Below, piece by piece: positions 61,931 to 64,000 of a DNA stretch of 64,000 nucleotides. Under the pieces are notes generated by a model. It worked only from the letters and a program-made list of their open reading frames with translations. It was not told the origin of the DNA and did no database searches. This DNA is from Marinobacter oulmenensis (GTDB lineage Bacteria > Pseudomonadota > Gammaproteobacteria > Pseudomonadales > Oleiphilaceae), in the NCBI RefSeq assembly GCF_014201735.1, contig NZ_JACHFE010000007.1, positions 62,001 to 126,000 on the forward strand, in the 5' to 3' direction. Numbering within the stretch: position 1 is the first letter of the stretch; each line of letters starts with the position of its first letter. Made by a program: the position numbers and the translations under genes.

Positions 61931-61988
61931 GCACAATTTTAATGCGAGACCTCAATGCGCGCACCATTTTAGAGCACAACAATAGTGC
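61931..61988 (+). promoter_or_regulatory. NtrC-like binding sites upstream of glnA
   Basis: Three copies of the NtrC pattern GCACCAWWWTGGTGC: GCACAATTTTAATGC (61931-61945, 12 of 15), GCACCATTTTAGAGC (61961-61975, 13 of 15) and GCACAACAATAGTGC (61974-61988, 12 of 15). The first two starts are 30 bases apart, three helical turns. They sit about 120-165 bases before the predicted start site, like the enhancers of enteric glnA. Confidence 0.7.
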
Positions 61989-62074
61989 ATTTATAGCGCG
62001 CAAGCACCCTGGGCTTTCGGGGAAATCGCACCAAACCCTTGCAGTTGCGCTTTTCTGGCGCAGAAAAAGAAAAC

Positions 62075-62090
62075 TGGCAAGCCGCTTGCT
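62075..62090 (+). promoter_or_regulatory. Sigma-54 (RpoN) promoter of glnA
   Basis: TGGCAAGCCGCTTGCT. It fits the -24/-12 consensus TGGCACG-N4-TTGCW at every conserved position except one (A for C at the sixth), with the exact GG-to-GC spacing. Transcription would start near 62101, 40 bases before the glnA ATG. Confidence 0.88.
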
Positions 62091-62140
62091 TGAAACTAGG
62101 CAACGCAACGAACATGTAATAACCAAACGGAGCATGCACA

Positions 62141-63544
62141 ATGTCCAAAACGATTGATCTCATTAAAGAACACGAAGTGAAGTGGGTTGACCTGCGCTTC
62201 ACCGACAGTCGTGGTAAAGAACAGCACGTGACCCTCCCGGCCACCGAAGTCGACGAAGATTTCTTTGCCGACGGCAAGATGTTCGACGGCTCCTCCATCT
62301 CCGGCTGGAAAGGCATCAACGAATCCGACATGATCCTGATGCCGGACGACGAGACCTCCGTTCTGGATCCGTTCACCGAAGAGACCACCGTCAACATCAC
62401 CTGTGACATCGTGGAGCCTTCCACCATGCAGGGTTACGAGCGTGACCCGCGCTCTGTTGCCAAGCGTGCCGAGGAATACCTGAAGTCCACCGGCGTTGCC
62501 GATGGCGCCCTGTTCGGCCCGGAGCCGGAATTCTTCGTGTTCGATTCCGCCAAATGGAACGTCGACATGAAAGGCGCGATGTATGAAATTCACTCCGAGG
62601 AAGCCGCCTGGGTTTCCGGTGAAGACTTCGACCGCAACAACATTGGCCACCGCCCGGGCGTAAAAGGCGGCTACTTCCCGGTTCCGCCGGTCGACAGCCT
62701 GCATGACCTGCGTGGCGCCATGTGTGCCGCCATGGAATCCATGGGCCTGGAAATCGAAGTACATCACCACGAAGTCGGTACTGCCGGCCAGTGTGAAATC
62801 GGCGTTGGCGCCAACACACTGACCCGCAAGGCGGACGAAGTTCAGATCCTCAAATACTGCGTCCACAACGTGGCTCATGCCTATGGCAAAACCGCCACTT
62901 TCATGCCCAAGCCGGTTGTCGGTGACAACGGTTCCGGCATGCACGTTCACATGTCCCTGAACAAGGATGGCAAGAACCTGTTCGCAGGTGACGGCTATGC
63001 CGGTCTGAGCGAGATGGCCCTGTACTACATTGGCGGCATCATCAAGCATGCCAAGACCATCAACGCCTTCACCAACAGCTCCACCAACAGCTACAAGCGT
63101 CTGGTTCCAGGCTTCGAAGCACCGGTTATGCTGGCCTACTCCGCCCGTAACCGTTCCGCTTCCATCCGTATCCCGTACGTGAACAGCCCGAAAGCACGTC
63201 GTATCGAAGTTCGCTTCCCGGATGCGTCCGCCAACCCGTACCTGGCGTTCTCCGCCCTGGTTATGGCCGGCATGGACGGCATCCAGAACAAGATCCACCC
63301 GGGCGATGCCATGGACAAGGATCTGTACGACCTGCCCAAGGAAGAAGCTCTTAACATCCCGACCGTGGCAGAGACATTCCAGGAAGCCCTGGAATGCCTG
63401 GAGAAGGATCACGAGTTCCTGACCCGTGGCGGCGTGTTCACCGAAGACATGATTCAGGGTTATATCGACCTGAAGCGCGAAGAAGTGGAGCGTCTGAACA
63501 TGACCACGCACCCGGTCGAGTTCGATATGTACTACTCCTGCTGA
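62141..63544 (+). CDS. glnA: Glutamine synthetase type I
   Basis: Dodecameric ATP-dependent synthesis of glutamine from glutamate and ammonia. 467 residues. [48 protein letters not shown], and the adenylylation Tyr in [11 protein letters not shown] (near residue 398). Being of the adenylylated beta type it is a substrate of the GlnE encoded at 51.7-54.6 kb. Transcription is expected from the sigma-54 promoter and NtrC sites upstream. Confidence 0.99.
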   Translation: MSKTIDLIKEHEVKWVDLRFTDSRGKEQHVTLPATEVDEDFFADGKMFDGSSISGWKGINESDMILMPDDETSVLDPFTEETTVNITCDIVEPSTMQGYERDPRSVAKRAEEYLKSTGVADGALFGPEPEFFVFDSAKWNVDMKGAMYEIHSEEAAWVSGEDFDRNNIGHRPGVKGGYFPVPPVDSLHDLRGAMCAAMESMGLEIEVHHHEVGTAGQCEIGVGANTLTRKADEVQILKYCVHNVAHAYGKTATFMPKPVVGDNGSGMHVHMSLNKDGKNLFAGDGYAGLSEMALYYIGGIIKHAKTINAFTNSSTNSYKRLVPGFEAPVMLAYSARNRSASIRIPYVNSPKARRIEVRFPDASANPYLAFSALVMAGMDGIQNKIHPGDAMDKDLYDLPKEEALNIPTVAETFQEALECLEKDHEFLTRGGVFTEDMIQGYIDLKREEVERLNMTTHPVEFDMYYSC

Positions 63545-63581
63545 TAAGCCGCACCATTACGGTGCGCAGGCATCAGCTTTC

Positions 63582-63608
63582 AGCCCCGCCCCGTGCGGGG
63601 CTTTTTTT
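63582..63608 (+). terminator. Rho-independent terminator after glnA
   Basis: AGCCCCG / CGGGGCT stem followed by seven T. A second small hairpin (GCACC-ATTAC-GGTGC, about 63551-63565) lies between it and the stop codon. Confidence 0.92.
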
Positions 63609-63708
63609 CGCCTTAACGATATGTAACCGGTTGCAGGAGCCCACCCGTTGCAATGGCAACACACGGCACTGATAATCCGGAAAAGGACTGCAGATACAGG
63701 TTATCGTC

Positions 63709-64000
63709 ATGAAAGCACCCCTAGCGTTCGCCACAGGACTGCTGGTACTGGCTACAGCGGCTCACGGAGAGGTTTACCGCTACGTGGACTCCCAGGGTAA
63801 CGTCACCTATTCGGATGAACCCATTGACGGTGGTGAAGAAGTCAAGGTTAAGCCGGTTACGACCATTACCCTCCCCAAACCGGAAACGGTTCAGGAAACT
63901 GAAGAGCTGCGTCAGAAAGTGGAAAAGGAAGGCTCTGTATATCAGAGTCTGTCGTTCAGCTACCCCAGCGACCAGCAGGCGTTCCATAGCGGCAATGGCA
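63709..64000 (+). CDS. DUF4124 periplasmic protein, cut by window edge
   Basis: 97 residues visible. Signal peptide (MKAPLAFATGLLVLATAAHG) then the DUF4124 core EVYRYVDSQGNVTYSDEP, a small domain seen in secreted proteobacterial proteins, and the start of a charged region (EELRQKVEKEG). A DUF4124 gene after glnA is also found in Pseudomonas. Function unknown; C-terminus outside the window. Confidence 0.85.
   Translation, partial: MKAPLAFATGLLVLATAAHGEVYRYVDSQGNVTYSDEPIDGGEEVKVKPVTTITLPKPETVQETEELRQKVEKEGSVYQSLSFSYPSDQQAFHSGNG

Overview
The window reads as one stretch of a gammaproteobacterial chromosome, most likely Marinobacter or a close relative. This is an inference from gene order and protein character. 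The left third follows the order I know from Pseudomonas aeruginosa (gltB, a SPOR/AAA gene, aroB, aroK, pilQPONM, the PBP1A gene, maeB, rpmE, priA, argS, a SPOR gene, hslV, hslU). The short MaeB, the marine-type porin and about 58-60% GC fit Marinobacter. I see no rRNA, tRNA, CRISPR array, prophage or IS element. Coding density is very high and most genes are housekeeping.

Layout. 1-9.9 kb (minus strand): the start of gltB, a DamX-like protein with a long Glu-Pro repeat, aroB/aroK, and the type IV pilus alignment and secretin operon pilMNOPQ. 10-25 kb: PBP1A, malic enzyme, L31, PriA, ArgS, a SPOR protein, the HslVU protease (with a sigma-32-like promoter), PTS-Ntr enzyme I, RppH and a HAD phosphatase. 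25-36 kb: RlmI, an unlinked GcvH, divergent metR/metE sharing a perfect MetR box, CpdA, a DUF1249 protein, NudF, and thiC with a TPP riboswitch. Between thiC and nudF lie two opposed copies of a REP-like hairpin element. After that comes TolC.

36-50.7 kb is a cell-envelope block: WaaA (Kdo transferase), two LpxL-type acyltransferases, GDP-mannose synthesis, an ELM1-family protein, five glycosyltransferases, a YrbL/kinase-like protein, UDP-GlcNAc 2-epimerase and an O-antigen-ligase-like membrane protein. Many of these genes overlap by ATGA. The last three genes (47.0-50.7 kb) are visibly more AT-rich than the rest and may be a later acquisition. The block looks like LPS core/O-antigen synthesis and holds the least understood genes in the window.

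50.7-64 kb: ilvE and glnE (minus), a K+ channel-like protein, a CYTH protein, a general porin with a long AT-rich upstream region, dtd, a proline iminopeptidase, the GTPase BipA/TypA, and glnA. glnA has a clear sigma-54 promoter and NtrC-like sites. The window ends inside a DUF4124 protein gene. Nitrogen assimilation is represented several times: GltB, PtsP, GlnE and GlnA.
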